Position numbers and translations under genes: made by a program
Notes under the pieces: model-generated
The model's input: only the letters and a program-made list of their open reading frames with translations
Databases searched by the model: none
What the model was told of the DNA's origin: nothing
Origin: Paraburkholderia aromaticivorans
Lineage (GTDB): Bacteria; Pseudomonadota; Gammaproteobacteria; Burkholderiales; Burkholderiaceae
Direction of reading: 5' to 3'
Assembly: GCF_002278075.1 (NCBI RefSeq)
Contig: NZ_CP022989.1
Span: forward strand, 3,720,001-3,784,000
DNA length: 64,000 nucleotides
In this document: positions 7,218 to 15,075 of the stretch, in pieces
How the letters are laid out: the number at the start of each line of letters is the position of its first letter
Numbering within the stretch: the stretch's first letter is position 1

Positions 7218-8753
7218 ATGAACATTCAAACGACCAACACGACGATACGGACAACCCTGATTGCGGCCGGCGTAGCCGCAATGCTTTCTCTCGGTGCTTG
7301 CGGCGGCTCCGGCAGCCTGAGTTCCGGGACCGGCAGCAGCGGTAGCGGCTCCGCCGGCGGCACACTTTCCACCTCCGGCGGCAGCGGTTCGATGGGTTCG
7401 GGGGGGGCGGGGTCGGGGTCGGGGTCGGGGTCTAGCTCGGGCTCGGGCTCGGGCTCGGGCACCACCACCGGCAGCAACGGCTCGGGCACGTCCGGCACGG
7501 GAACCGGAACGGGCACGGGCAGCGGAACGGGCACGGGAACGAACCCCACCGCGGTCGCCAACGCGCTCGGCACGGTGGCTGGCAACACGGGCGGCGTGGT
7601 CAGCGACGTCGGCTCGACAGTCGGCAGCATCGGCACTGTGATCGGCTCGCAGACCGTGCCCGGCGTCAGTTCGCAAACCACCCAGGCCGCCGGCGGCATC
7701 GTGCAGCAAGTCGGCGCGGCCGTGTCCACGCTCGGCGGCGGCGTGTCGCAAGGGCTCGGGCAACTCGGCACCGGCGGCAACGCGGTCGGCACGACGGTCG
7801 CGAGCCTGGGCGGCGTCGTCGGTCATGTCGGCGGCGCTGTGACGGATGCGGGCAACCTCGTAACGAGCCTCGGCAGCGGCCCGCTCGCTCCGCTGTCGGC
7901 GATCACCTCGCCGCTTGGCGGCGTCGTCAACACGCTCGGCGGCGCGGTCACCAACGGTGGCGGCACGCTCACCACCGCGCTGTCGACGGGTCCGGTCCAA
8001 CAGGTCACGCAAACGCTGAGCACGGCAATCACGCCGATTACGTCGATGGTCGCCGCGACCACCCAGACGGTCGGCAACACCACCGGTCTCGGCGCGCCGC
8101 TGAACGGCCTGCTCTCGACGGTCGGCGGCGGTCTCGGCAAGGCTGGCGCGCTGCTGAGCGCGACCGGCGGCAACCCGGTCACGGCAGCACTCGGCCATAC
8201 GGTGACGGATACCGGCACGACGGTCGCTTCGGTGGGCGGCCTGCTCACGGGCGGCAGCGGCGGCAATCCCCTCGCGCCGCTCACCAGCGCCCTCGGCGGC
8301 CTGACCGGCGGCACCACCAGCAGCCCGCTCGCGCCGCTCACCGGCGCCCTCGGCGGGCTGACCGGCGGCACCACCAGTGGCCCGCTCGCGCCGCTCACCG
8401 GCGCGCTCAGCAGCGTGACCGGCGCGGTTGGCGGCGCCGCGAGCGGCGGCAGCCCGCTGGCACCGGTGACCGGTCTCGTCTCGAGCGTGACGAGCGGCCT
8501 CTCCGGCGCGGCCGGCGGCAGCAGCGGCCCGCTCGCTCCGGTCACCGGCTTGCTGGCGGGCGTCACCGGCGCGCTCGGCAGCGTCACGACCGCGGCAACC
8601 GCCACGCCGACCACCACCACGGCCACCGCCTCCACCAGCTCAGGCGCCGGTCTGTCGCTGTCCACCAGCACGGGCAAGAGCACGACGGGCAACCCGCTCG
8701 CGCCGGTGACCTCGCTCGTCGGCGGCCTGCTCGGCGGGTTGGGCAAGAAGTAA
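7218..8753 (+). CDS. Gly/Ser/Thr-rich low-complexity lipoprotein (collagen-like annotated family), paralogue 1
   Basis: Predicted surface or outer-membrane lipoprotein of 511 aa. A signal peptide with lipobox LGAC places the lipidated cysteine at residue 28, followed by GG, which does not suggest inner-membrane retention. Residues ~30-110 are a Gly/Ser/Thr linker encoded by hexamer repeats. The remainder is a repetitive Gly/Val/Thr/Leu-rich region with segments such as IGSQTVPGVSSQTTQ and, near the C-terminus, 19-residue repeats containing PLAPLTGALGGLTGGT. It ends LLGGLGKK. The start at 7218 (GAGGG upstream) was chosen over ATG 7200. Related proteins in Burkholderia are often labelled collagen-like, but true Gly-X-Y periodicity is not seen. 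It is followed by a paralogue and a TpsB-type transporter. Function unknown. Confidence 0.85.
   Translation: MNIQTTNTTIRTTLIAAGVAAMLSLGACGGSGSLSSGTGSSGSGSAGGTLSTSGGSGSMGSGGAGSGSGSGSSSGSGSGSGTTTGSNGSGTSGTGTGTGTGSGTGTGTNPTAVANALGTVAGNTGGVVSDVGSTVGSIGTVIGSQTVPGVSSQTTQAAGGIVQQVGAAVSTLGGGVSQGLGQLGTGGNAVGTTVASLGGVVGHVGGAVTDAGNLVTSLGSGPLAPLSAITSPLGGVVNTLGGAVTNGGGTLTTALSTGPVQQVTQTLSTAITPITSMVAATTQTVGNTTGLGAPLNGLLSTVGGGLGKAGALLSATGGNPVTAALGHTVTDTGTTVASVGGLLTGGSGGNPLAPLTSALGGLTGGTTSSPLAPLTGALGGLTGGTTSGPLAPLTGALSSVTGAVGGAASGGSPLAPVTGLVSSVTSGLSGAAGGSSGPLAPVTGLLAGVTGALGSVTTAATATPTTTTATASTSSGAGLSLSTSTGKSTTGNPLAPVTSLVGGLLGGLGKK
7400..7470 (+). repeat. G8 tract and GGGGTC / GGGCTC hexamer repeats inside the lipoprotein gene
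   Basis: An uninterrupted run of eight G (7400-7407) is followed by GGGGTC hexamers to about 7431 and GGGCTC hexamers around 7438-7460, all encoding Gly-Ser. Hexamer slippage would keep the frame and change linker length; a change in the G8 run would shift the frame. The G-runs also make a strong G-quadruplex candidate on the coding strand. Confidence 0.7.
8271..8441 (+). repeat. 57-bp tandem repeat, three units, in lipoprotein 1
   Basis: Units beginning CTCGCGCCGC recur at 8271, 8328 and 8385, a period of exactly 57 bp or 19 codons. The first two are nearly identical and the third diverges in its second half. They encode the PLAPLTGALGGLTGG-type peptide repeat. Confidence 0.8.
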
Positions 8754-8931
8754 GCGGCACGCTCGGGGACAGCAAAAAGAACGAAGCGCGAGACCCAGCC
8801 TGAGCGCGGCCCGCCAGCCGCGCTCAGGCGCTACCCGAGACCTGGCTGGACTGGGCCGCGCCGCTCAGACACCCATTGCAACGGCGCACCGGAACCCACG
8901 CACACGACATCCAGAAAACTTGGAGGAGCAC

Positions 8932-10317
8932 ATGTCCACTCAACGTTTCTTTTCTCTGCACACGACGTGCGCGACCGTGTCGTCGTTGCGCACGCCGTTG
9001 ATCGCCGTGGCGGTCGCCGGCATGCTCGCCGCCTGCGGCGGCAGCACCGTCAGCGCGCCGCCGACCACTTCGAGCACCGGTAGCGGCAGCGGCTCGGGTT
9101 CCACCACCACGGGCAGCGGCACCACCAAAACGGGCACCACCGGCCTCGCCACCGCGGCCGCACAGACCACCAGCGACCTCGGCTCGACGATCGCCTCGCA
9201 GACCATTCCGGGCCTGAGTCCGCAGGTCACGCAAGGTCTCGGCAACGCCGTGTCGAGCACAAGCGGCACGCTGAGCGCGCTCGCCAATGCCGTGAGCAGC
9301 GGCGTCGGCCAGACCGGCACGACGGCCAATCCGGTCGGCACCACGGTCGCCGGCCTCGGCTCGGTGGTCGGTTCGACGAGCGGCGTCGTGCAAGGGCTGA
9401 GCACCGCGGTCGGCGGCCTGGGCAGCGGCAATCTCGCGCCGCTCTCGCCGCTTACGACACCGCTCGCCAGCACGCTCGCCACCGCGGCGGGCGCCCTGAA
9501 CGCCGGTGGCGCGACGCTCGGCAATTCGCTCGGCTCCGTGCCCGTGCAACAGATCACCCAGCCGATCAGCACCGCCATCACGCCGATCGTGACGACGGCC
9601 GGACTCGTCACGCAGACGGCCGGCACGCAGACCGGTCTCGGCGCACCGCTTGGCGGCGTGCTCGCGCAAGTGGGCGGCGCGTTGAGCTCCGCCGGCTCGC
9701 AAGTGGGCGGCGCCACGAAGAATCCGCTCGGCGCCGATCTCGGCACGGTGGTCGGCTCGCTCGGCAACACGGTGACGAACGCCGGCGGTCTCGTCAATCC
9801 GAACGGCCCGAATGGCGCGCTGCCGATTCCCGGATTGATTACGAGTCTCGTGGGCAGCGCGAATGTGAACGTCGCCGATGGACCGCCCGCCAGCAGCAAC
9901 CCGTTCGGCCCACTGCAAAGTTCGCTGGCGAGTCTCGGGCTCGGCGGCAATCCGGTCGGCTCGCTCTCGACGCTGCTCGGCGGCACGCCGCTCGCCGGGT
10001 TGACCTCGGCGCTGAGCGGCACGCCGCTGGGTTCGTTGACGTCGGGTCTTAACAGCACGCCGCTGAGCTCGCTGACTTCGACGCTGGGCGGCTCGGGTAG
10101 CGCATCGAATCCGCTCTCGACGCTCACCGGCGCGCTTGCCGGCGTCACGAACGGCACGTCGGGCGGCGGCGCTCAGGCGCTCGCGCCGGTGACCGCGCTG
10201 GTCGGGCAGTTGACCGGCACGCTCGGCTCGGCGGCAGGCTCGACGAGCGGCTCGAGCTCGCCGACGAGCGGCTTGACGACCCTGCTCGGCGGTGTGCTGC
10301 CGGCAAGCCATAAGTAG
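8932..10317 (+). CDS. Gly/Ser/Thr-rich low-complexity lipoprotein, paralogue 2
   Basis: Second lipoprotein of the locus, 461 aa from the ATG at 8932, which has GGAGGAG upstream. Lipobox LAAC puts the lipidated cysteine at residue 35. A Ser/Gly/Thr linker (about 40-70) is followed by a repetitive domain clearly parallel to paralogue 1: IGSQT-like IASQTIPGLSPQVTQ, VGTTVAGLGSVVG, TGLGAPLGGVL and NPLGADLGTVVGSLGNTV occur in the same order. The C-terminal part carries GTPLGSLTSGL-type short repeats. It lies 178 nt after paralogue 1 on the same strand, with the FhaC-like transporter next. The ordered correspondence suggests gene duplication. No enzymatic motif is visible. Surface adhesin or matrix component is possible but unproven. 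Confidence 0.85.
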   Translation: MSTQRFFSLHTTCATVSSLRTPLIAVAVAGMLAACGGSTVSAPPTTSSTGSGSGSGSTTTGSGTTKTGTTGLATAAAQTTSDLGSTIASQTIPGLSPQVTQGLGNAVSSTSGTLSALANAVSSGVGQTGTTANPVGTTVAGLGSVVGSTSGVVQGLSTAVGGLGSGNLAPLSPLTTPLASTLATAAGALNAGGATLGNSLGSVPVQQITQPISTAITPIVTTAGLVTQTAGTQTGLGAPLGGVLAQVGGALSSAGSQVGGATKNPLGADLGTVVGSLGNTVTNAGGLVNPNGPNGALPIPGLITSLVGSANVNVADGPPASSNPFGPLQSSLASLGLGGNPVGSLSTLLGGTPLAGLTSALSGTPLGSLTSGLNSTPLSSLTSTLGGSGSASNPLSTLTGALAGVTNGTSGGGAQALAPVTALVGQLTGTLGSAAGSTSGSSSPTSGLTTLLGGVLPASHK

Positions 10318-10383
10318 CAAACCTAACTGTTTTAACGCATCGAACGCATCGGCCATCGCCTGAGACTTGCTCGAGGCAAGCTC

Positions 10384-10445
10384 GTCGGATGGCGCATGAG
10401 ACTGCGAGTCAGGCAATGCGCATAAGCCATCCGACTCATCACGTG
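10384..10445. other. Nested inverted repeat between lipoprotein 2 and the transporter gene
   Basis: GTCGGATGGC (10384-10393) pairs with GCCATCCGAC (10436-10445). Inside them GCGCAT pairs with ATGCGC and GACT with AGTC, giving a 62-nt multi-stem structure. No T tract follows, so it may be a processing or Rho-related element, or an RNA structure. The rest of the 282-bp gap (10318-10599) shows no gene. Confidence 0.45.
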
Positions 10446-10599
10446 CTCCGGTTTCTTCTGCCAAGGCTCAAGCGCCACGGAGCATGTGACGTAATACATG
10501 CAAGCACGGCAGTATGCATCGAGCCACCTATAAGCGTTCGCAATCCGCCCGGCCAGGCGACGCGCGCGCGACACAAGAACGGCATACGAGGAAAATCCG

Positions 10600-12309
10600 A
10601 TGAAACTCGGGTATCGCAGCACCAGGACCGTCGTACTCGCTGCGATTGCGGCGAGCACCCTGCAGATGCAGGCACACGCGCAGTCCCGCCCAGGCAGTTC
10701 GGCCGTCGGCGGCAATCCCATGGATTCGCTCCCGCAGATCAAGGCGCCCGACAAGGGCCCGAACGTGACCGTGCAGGTCGCACCGCAAGCTCCCCAACTC
10801 GAGGCATTGCTCGCCCGCCACATCACGCCCTCGCGCATTCAGGTCGAAGGCGTGAAGTCCATTCCATTCGACGAAGTCGCACAACGCTTCACGCCGCTCG
10901 TCGGCAAGGACACGACGATCGGCGATCTGATCCAGGTCGCCAACGGCGTCACAAAGCTCTATCAGGAGCGCGGCTTCGCGCTGTCGTTCGCGTTCATTCC
11001 GGCGCAGACATTCGAAGGCGGCGTGGTGCGCGTAACGGTGGTGGAAGGCTACGTGTCCGCGGTCAAGGTAACGGGCAAGGCCGGCGCCGTGGAGGACAAG
11101 ATCCGCGCGATCGCCGACCACATCACCGCCGACCGCCCATTGCGGCGCGCCACCTTCGAGCGTTATGTCAACGTGCTCGGCCTGCTGCCGGGCGTGAAGG
11201 TCGCGGCTAACGTGCCGCCGCCGCAGAACACCGACGGCGCCACTACGCTCGAACTGAACGTGGAGCGCAAGCCGTTCGACGTGAGCACCGGGATCGATTT
11301 CAATCATCCCGGTGTGCAAGGATTGTTGACCGCCACCGAAAACGGACTGACCTCCTTCGGCGAACAGTTGAGCGTGTCGGCCTTGTTGCCGAAGGGGCGT
11401 GACAACGTCACCTATCTCGCCGCCCACGGCGCGGTGCCGATCGGCAGCAACGGGCTGCTCGCGAAGATCGACGCCTCGCACTATCGCGGCAATCCGACCG
11501 ACAATCCCGGACTTCCGTCTTCCATCGAACGCACGGTCATCAATGACAAGATAGGCGGCTCGCTCGCGTATCCGATCCTCTTGAGCAACACGCAAAGCGT
11601 GATCGGCACGGCCTCGGTCTACGCATCGCACGATGAGGATCGCTACAACAACCACGATACGGGTGCGCAGCTCGGTTTCCGTTCGCAAATACGGGTCTTG
11701 CAATTGCAGGCCGACTATACCGGCGTGCAGACCGGCCAGGTACGCCGCGCGAGTGTCAACGTGGCCAAGGCATTCGACATTCTGGGCGCATCGAAATCCG
11801 GCGACTCCAATGTGCCGGGCTCGCCGGTCACCAATCCCGCTTCGATCAACTTCGTGCGCACCGGCGCCAGCTTTTCGCAAACCAATGAGTGGCCCCTGAA
11901 GATCGGCACTGCGGTCTCGCTGACCGGTCAATACAGCGGCGTGTCGCTGCCGACTTCGGAACAGATCTCGTTCGGTGCGCAGCGCTTTGCGCAAGGCTAT
12001 CAACCGGGCGAAGCATCGGGCGACTCGGGCTGGGGTGCGATGTTCGAAGTCAATCGTGCGTTCACGCCGGGCCTCACGTATCTGCGCACGCTCACGCCCT
12101 ACGTGTCGTTCGACATGGCGCGTGTCTATCTGCATGCAGGCACGCCCTCGCCTTCGAGGCTCTCGTCGATCGCGTTCGGCTTCCGGATCTCGGACGCGAA
12201 GTACTACAGCCTGGATCTGTCGGTGGCCAAAGCGATTGGCGATGCGCCGGTGGAAAGCGCGTCACGCAGTCCGCGCATCAACGCGACGTTCTCGTATCAA
12301 CTGAACTGA
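10600..12309 (+). CDS. ShlB/FhaC/HecB-family outer-membrane secretion protein (TpsB-like)
   Basis: Predicted two-partner-secretion type outer-membrane transporter, 569 aa. A signal peptide ends near AHAQ (residues 25-28). A POTRA domain spans about 75-170 (ITPSRIQVEGVKSIPFDEVAQRF, LYQERGFALSFAFIPAQTFEGG, VVEGYVSAVKV). The rest, to the C-terminal FSYQLN, fits a 16-stranded barrel with alternating residues and an aromatic-rich last strand. The region equivalent to the L6 hairpin reads AQGY at residues 464-467 where FhaC-type proteins have VRGY, so the usual arginine appears replaced by glutamine. No TpsA partner with a TPS domain is in the window; the two upstream lipoproteins are the nearest candidate clients. 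Length matches FhaC. Confidence 0.88.
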   Translation: MKLGYRSTRTVVLAAIAASTLQMQAHAQSRPGSSAVGGNPMDSLPQIKAPDKGPNVTVQVAPQAPQLEALLARHITPSRIQVEGVKSIPFDEVAQRFTPLVGKDTTIGDLIQVANGVTKLYQERGFALSFAFIPAQTFEGGVVRVTVVEGYVSAVKVTGKAGAVEDKIRAIADHITADRPLRRATFERYVNVLGLLPGVKVAANVPPPQNTDGATTLELNVERKPFDVSTGIDFNHPGVQGLLTATENGLTSFGEQLSVSALLPKGRDNVTYLAAHGAVPIGSNGLLAKIDASHYRGNPTDNPGLPSSIERTVINDKIGGSLAYPILLSNTQSVIGTASVYASHDEDRYNNHDTGAQLGFRSQIRVLQLQADYTGVQTGQVRRASVNVAKAFDILGASKSGDSNVPGSPVTNPASINFVRTGASFSQTNEWPLKIGTAVSLTGQYSGVSLPTSEQISFGAQRFAQGYQPGEASGDSGWGAMFEVNRAFTPGLTYLRTLTPYVSFDMARVYLHAGTPSPSRLSSIAFGFRISDAKYYSLDLSVAKAIGDAPVESASRSPRINATFSYQLN

Positions 12310-12391
12310 TTCAACAGAGTGCCGCGGCCTGATTAGAGGGTCCACTATCAAACGACGCGCGCACTTTCACGTATTCTGCGCAGACGATGTT

Positions 12392-12428
12392 GCGACCGGC
12401 GGCGCGCAAGCCGCGTTCCGCCGGTCGC
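12392..12428 (+). terminator. 11-bp GC-rich hairpin downstream of the transporter gene
   Basis: GCGACCGGCGG (12392-12402) and CCGCCGGTCGC (12418-12428) flank a 15-nt loop. It lies 83 nt after the transporter stop. No U tract follows, so termination is possible but not certain. Confidence 0.4.
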
Positions 12429-12561
12429 GCACCGAACCGGGAACCTGAGAGCCCAGACAGGCATCACCAGGCATCATGGCGGCCGATGTCCGAAGACCGC
12501 CCGAGACGCCAATAACGCCGCGCGACCATGATCGCGCCGTCTTTAATCAAGGAGGAAGACA

Positions 12562-13047
12562 ATGATCCCATTCACCCAACGTGTTCGCGCAATCGCGCTT
12601 CGCTCGGTCAAACAAGCCGCGATGGCCGGCGTACTGCTCGCCAGCGCCGTGACGGCCATGGCGCAGGCCGACAGCCCGGTCGGCACCTGGCAAACCATCG
12701 ACGATCACACCGGCCAGCCGAAAGCGCTCGTGCAGATCGCGCAGGACGGCAACGGTTCGCTCAACGGCAAGGTGATCAAGGGACTCGGCGCGAACGACCA
12801 GCCGGATCGCCGCTGCACGGCCTGTACCGACGCGCGCAAGGATCAACCGATTCTCGGCATGACGATCATCAGCGAGATGAAGAAGGACGGCGACGCCTGG
12901 GACCACGGGCAGATTCTCGACCCGGAAAACGGCAAGGTCTACAAGTGCAAGATGCACCTGGAAGAGGGGGGAAACAAACTGGTGGTGCGCGGCTATATCG
13001 GCGTGTCGTTGCTGGGCCGCTCGCAGACATGGGTGCGTCAGCAATGA
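12562..13047 (+). CDS. DUF2147 domain-containing secreted protein
   Basis: Periplasmic or secreted protein of unknown function, 161 aa. A signal peptide is predicted with cleavage after AMAQA (about residue 35). The mature part starts with the family signature PVGTWQTIDDHTGQPKALVQI, then GKVIKGLG, a CTAC pair that could be a disulfide or metal site, KDQPILGMTIISEMKKDG, and the closing GYIGVSLLGRSQTWVR. These are typical DUF2147 elements, a lipocalin-like small beta fold. AAGGAGGAAG precedes the start. It follows the transporter by 252 nt with a hairpin between, so it probably has its own promoter. Confidence 0.9.
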   Translation: MIPFTQRVRAIALRSVKQAAMAGVLLASAVTAMAQADSPVGTWQTIDDHTGQPKALVQIAQDGNGSLNGKVIKGLGANDQPDRRCTACTDARKDQPILGMTIISEMKKDGDAWDHGQILDPENGKVYKCKMHLEEGGNKLVVRGYIGVSLLGRSQTWVRQQ

Positions 13048-13102
13048 TGCGCGGGTAGTTCACGTTCGGCGGACTGAGGCCGCTGTGAGGCGCCCTCCTC
13101 TG

Positions 13103-13147
13103 CGCCGAAGCGCCGGGGCTTCTGGCAGACCCCCCGGCGCTTCGGCG
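13103..13147. terminator. 16-bp perfect hairpin between convergent genes
   Basis: CGCCGAAGCGCCGGGG (13103-13118) is exactly complementary to 13132-13147, with a 13-nt loop. It lies between the DUF2147 gene (plus) and the DUF4096 gene (minus). A very stable stem suits bidirectional termination although neither side has a clean T tract. An AACGCAACAAA direct repeat follows on the right. Confidence 0.55.
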
Positions 13148-13278
13148 AGAAACGCAACAAACGCCGAAAACGCAACAAAAAATGCCGGAGGCGCTCGGGC
13201 CGAGAGTCCCGCGAGAGCGGGCCCGCCGCCACAATCGTCCGGCCGTTTCTTTTGCTCGAAGTCGCCCGGCTGAGCCGG

Positions 13279-13728
13279 TCATGCAGCGTGTTTGAAGGGC
13301 GAATGGAACGCGAACGGTGACGACGGCAGCGGCTGAGGCGATGCCGGGCTGAACACCGCGGGCGCGACAACCGGCGCCTTTTCCGATGCAGCGCTCTTCT
13401 GTTCCGCATTCACGTGCGAACGCATACGACCTTCCATCAGCGCGCACAGCTCTTCGCTCGCCGCACCGAACAGTTGCTCCATCACGCGTTTGAGGACACC
13501 GGATTCATACCACGCCTTGAAGCGGCGATGGCAGGTCTGATAGGAAGGGTATCGACGCGGCATGGCGGACCAGGTGGCGCCGCTGTACATGACCCACAGC
13601 ACGCCATTGAGCACCGAGCGCGTATTGGCGAGCGGCCGGCCACGCAGTTCCGAGCGCGGACGCAACTCCGGCAACAGTGGTGCGATACGTTGCCATTCTT
13701 CGTCGTTGATATCACGGTGGGGATTCAT
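13279..13728 (-). CDS. Standalone DUF4096 (IS402-like) protein, no transposase catalytic domain
   Basis: A 149-aa protein made of the DUF4096 helix-turn-helix domain found at the N-terminus of IS5/IS402-type transposases: DINDEEWQRIAPLLPE, RGRPLANTRSVLNGVLWVMYSG, WSAMPRRYPSYQTCHRRFKAW. After about residue 90 the DDE catalytic region is replaced by a low-complexity Ala/Pro/Ser tail. The ATG at 13728 has a near-perfect AAAGGAGAAACC leader and was chosen over 13839. No terminal inverted repeats or target duplication were noticed. The strong ribosome-binding site and intact frame argue for a retained host protein, perhaps a DNA-binding regulator, rather than IS debris; this is inference. A relative lies at 43583. 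Confidence 0.8.
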   Translation of the reverse strand: MNPHRDINDEEWQRIAPLLPELRPRSELRGRPLANTRSVLNGVLWVMYSGATWSAMPRRYPSYQTCHRRFKAWYESGVLKRVMEQLFGAASEELCALMEGRMRSHVNAEQKSAASEKAPVVAPAVFSPASPQPLPSSPFAFHSPFKHAA

Positions 13729-13888
13729 GGTTTCTCCTTTATCAAAACCTCGATAAAAGATATCCAGTCGTCCGCGGCCGGAAAATAAGACCAGTCCGAA
13801 TCTTGAAAATACGTCGGCTGAAGACACCCCGTCGGCCAACGCTATTCGATCTATCGCGAAAGCACTGCCGGCCGTGTCACCCGATGCC

Positions 13889-14986
13889 TCAGGTCAGCGA
13901 CGTATCGACGATCCGCCGTGGCGCGTCGAGATACTCCTTCGACTGCATTTCGACGATGCGCGAGACCGTGCGCGTGAATTCGTTGGCCATCGGACCGTCC
14001 ACATACAACTGCTCGGGCACCACCGCGGCGGACATCAGCAGCTTCACTTTATGGTCGTAGAACACGTCGATCAACCAGGTGAAGCGGCGCGCTTCCGAAG
14101 CCATGCGCGCCGACATCTGCGGCACGCCCGAGAGCACCACGGCGTGAAAGCGGCTTGCCAGTTCCAGATAGTCGTTCTGCGAGCGCGGACCGCCGCACAA
14201 CGTGGCGAAGTCGAACCACACCACGCCGTCGGCGCGGCGCAGCGCCTTCAACTCGCGCTTTTCGATATGCAGGATCGGGCTTTCGTCCGGAACCGCGGCA
14301 AGGCGGCCGAATGCGTCGCGCAACGCCTTGTCGGCGGCGGCGCCGAGCGGCGAGTGATACACCTCCACTTGAGCCAGCGTACGTTGCCGGTAGTCGATGC
14401 CCGCGTCGACGTTGATCACGTCGAGCTTTTGCTTGATGAGTTCGATCGCCGGCAACATCCGGTCGCGATGCAGGCCGTCCGGATACAGCGTGTCCGGATC
14501 GTAGTTGGACGTCATCACGAACTGCACGCCGTTTTCAAACAGCTTGTCGAGCAGTCGGTACAGGATCATCGCGTCGGCGATATCCGACACGTGGAATTCG
14601 TCGAAACAGATCAGGCGGTAGCGTTTGGCGATGCGGCGTGCGAGTTCGTCGAGCGGATCGGCCGTGCCCTTGAGTTCCTCCAGTTCGCGATGCACTTCGC
14701 GCATAAACTCGTGGAAATGCAGACGCGTTTTGCGCTGCACCGGCACGATCATATAGAAGCTGTCCATCAGGAAGCTCTTGCCGCGCCCTACACCGCCCCA
14801 CATATACACGCCGCGCGGCAGATCCGGGTGGATGATCAGTTTCTTGAACGCATTCGAGCGGCGCGACTTGTATTCGGTCCACTCTTCATAGCACCGCTGC
14901 AGACGGTCGACCGCCGCGCGTTGCGCCGGGTCCGATTGGTAACCCCGCGTCTGCAGTTCTTTTTCGTAGTATTCGGTGACGTTCAT
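13889..14986 (-). CDS. zapE: Cell division ATPase ZapE (AFG1 family)
   Basis: AFG1-like AAA ATPase that in E. coli associates with the Z-ring during constriction, 365 aa, the usual size. Walker A is GGVGRGKS at residues 64-71 (context RGVYMWGGVGRGKSFLMD). Walker B is LICFDEFHVSD with the acidic pair at 129-130, and the sensor-like FVMTSNYDPDTLYPDGL follows. The C-terminal RRFTWLIDVFYDHKVKLLMSAAV is also conserved in the family. It lies 3' of lpdA on the same strand, with a likely terminator between. Confidence 0.95.
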   Translation of the reverse strand: MNVTEYYEKELQTRGYQSDPAQRAAVDRLQRCYEEWTEYKSRRSNAFKKLIIHPDLPRGVYMWGGVGRGKSFLMDSFYMIVPVQRKTRLHFHEFMREVHRELEELKGTADPLDELARRIAKRYRLICFDEFHVSDIADAMILYRLLDKLFENGVQFVMTSNYDPDTLYPDGLHRDRMLPAIELIKQKLDVINVDAGIDYRQRTLAQVEVYHSPLGAAADKALRDAFGRLAAVPDESPILHIEKRELKALRRADGVVWFDFATLCGGPRSQNDYLELASRFHAVVLSGVPQMSARMASEARRFTWLIDVFYDHKVKLLMSAAVVPEQLYVDGPMANEFTRTVSRIVEMQSKEYLDAPRRIVDTSLT

Positions 14987-15004
14987 CGTGTTGCTGCAAA
15001 TAGA

Positions 15005-15034
15005 AAGGCGGGAGGGAGTGAACCCGCCCGCCTT
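15005..15034 (-). terminator. Probable terminator after lpdA
   Basis: On the minus strand AAGGCGGG (from 15034) and CCCGCCTT (to 15005) form an 8-bp stem followed by TTCTATTT. It lies 42 nt after the lpdA stop and just before zapE. Confidence 0.6.
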
Positions 15035-15075
15035 CGTGGTAATGCCGGAGTACTGTCAGTCAGGCGTGCGCGTGA

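Noticed and set aside
7218..10317. True collagen-like proteins
   Set aside because: Gly-X-Y periodicity is not visible; the repeats are irregular Gly/Ser/Thr and 19-residue units.
13279..13728. Complete IS402/IS5-type insertion sequence
   Set aside because: Only the DUF4096 region is present; no DDE domain and no inverted terminal repeats were found around it.
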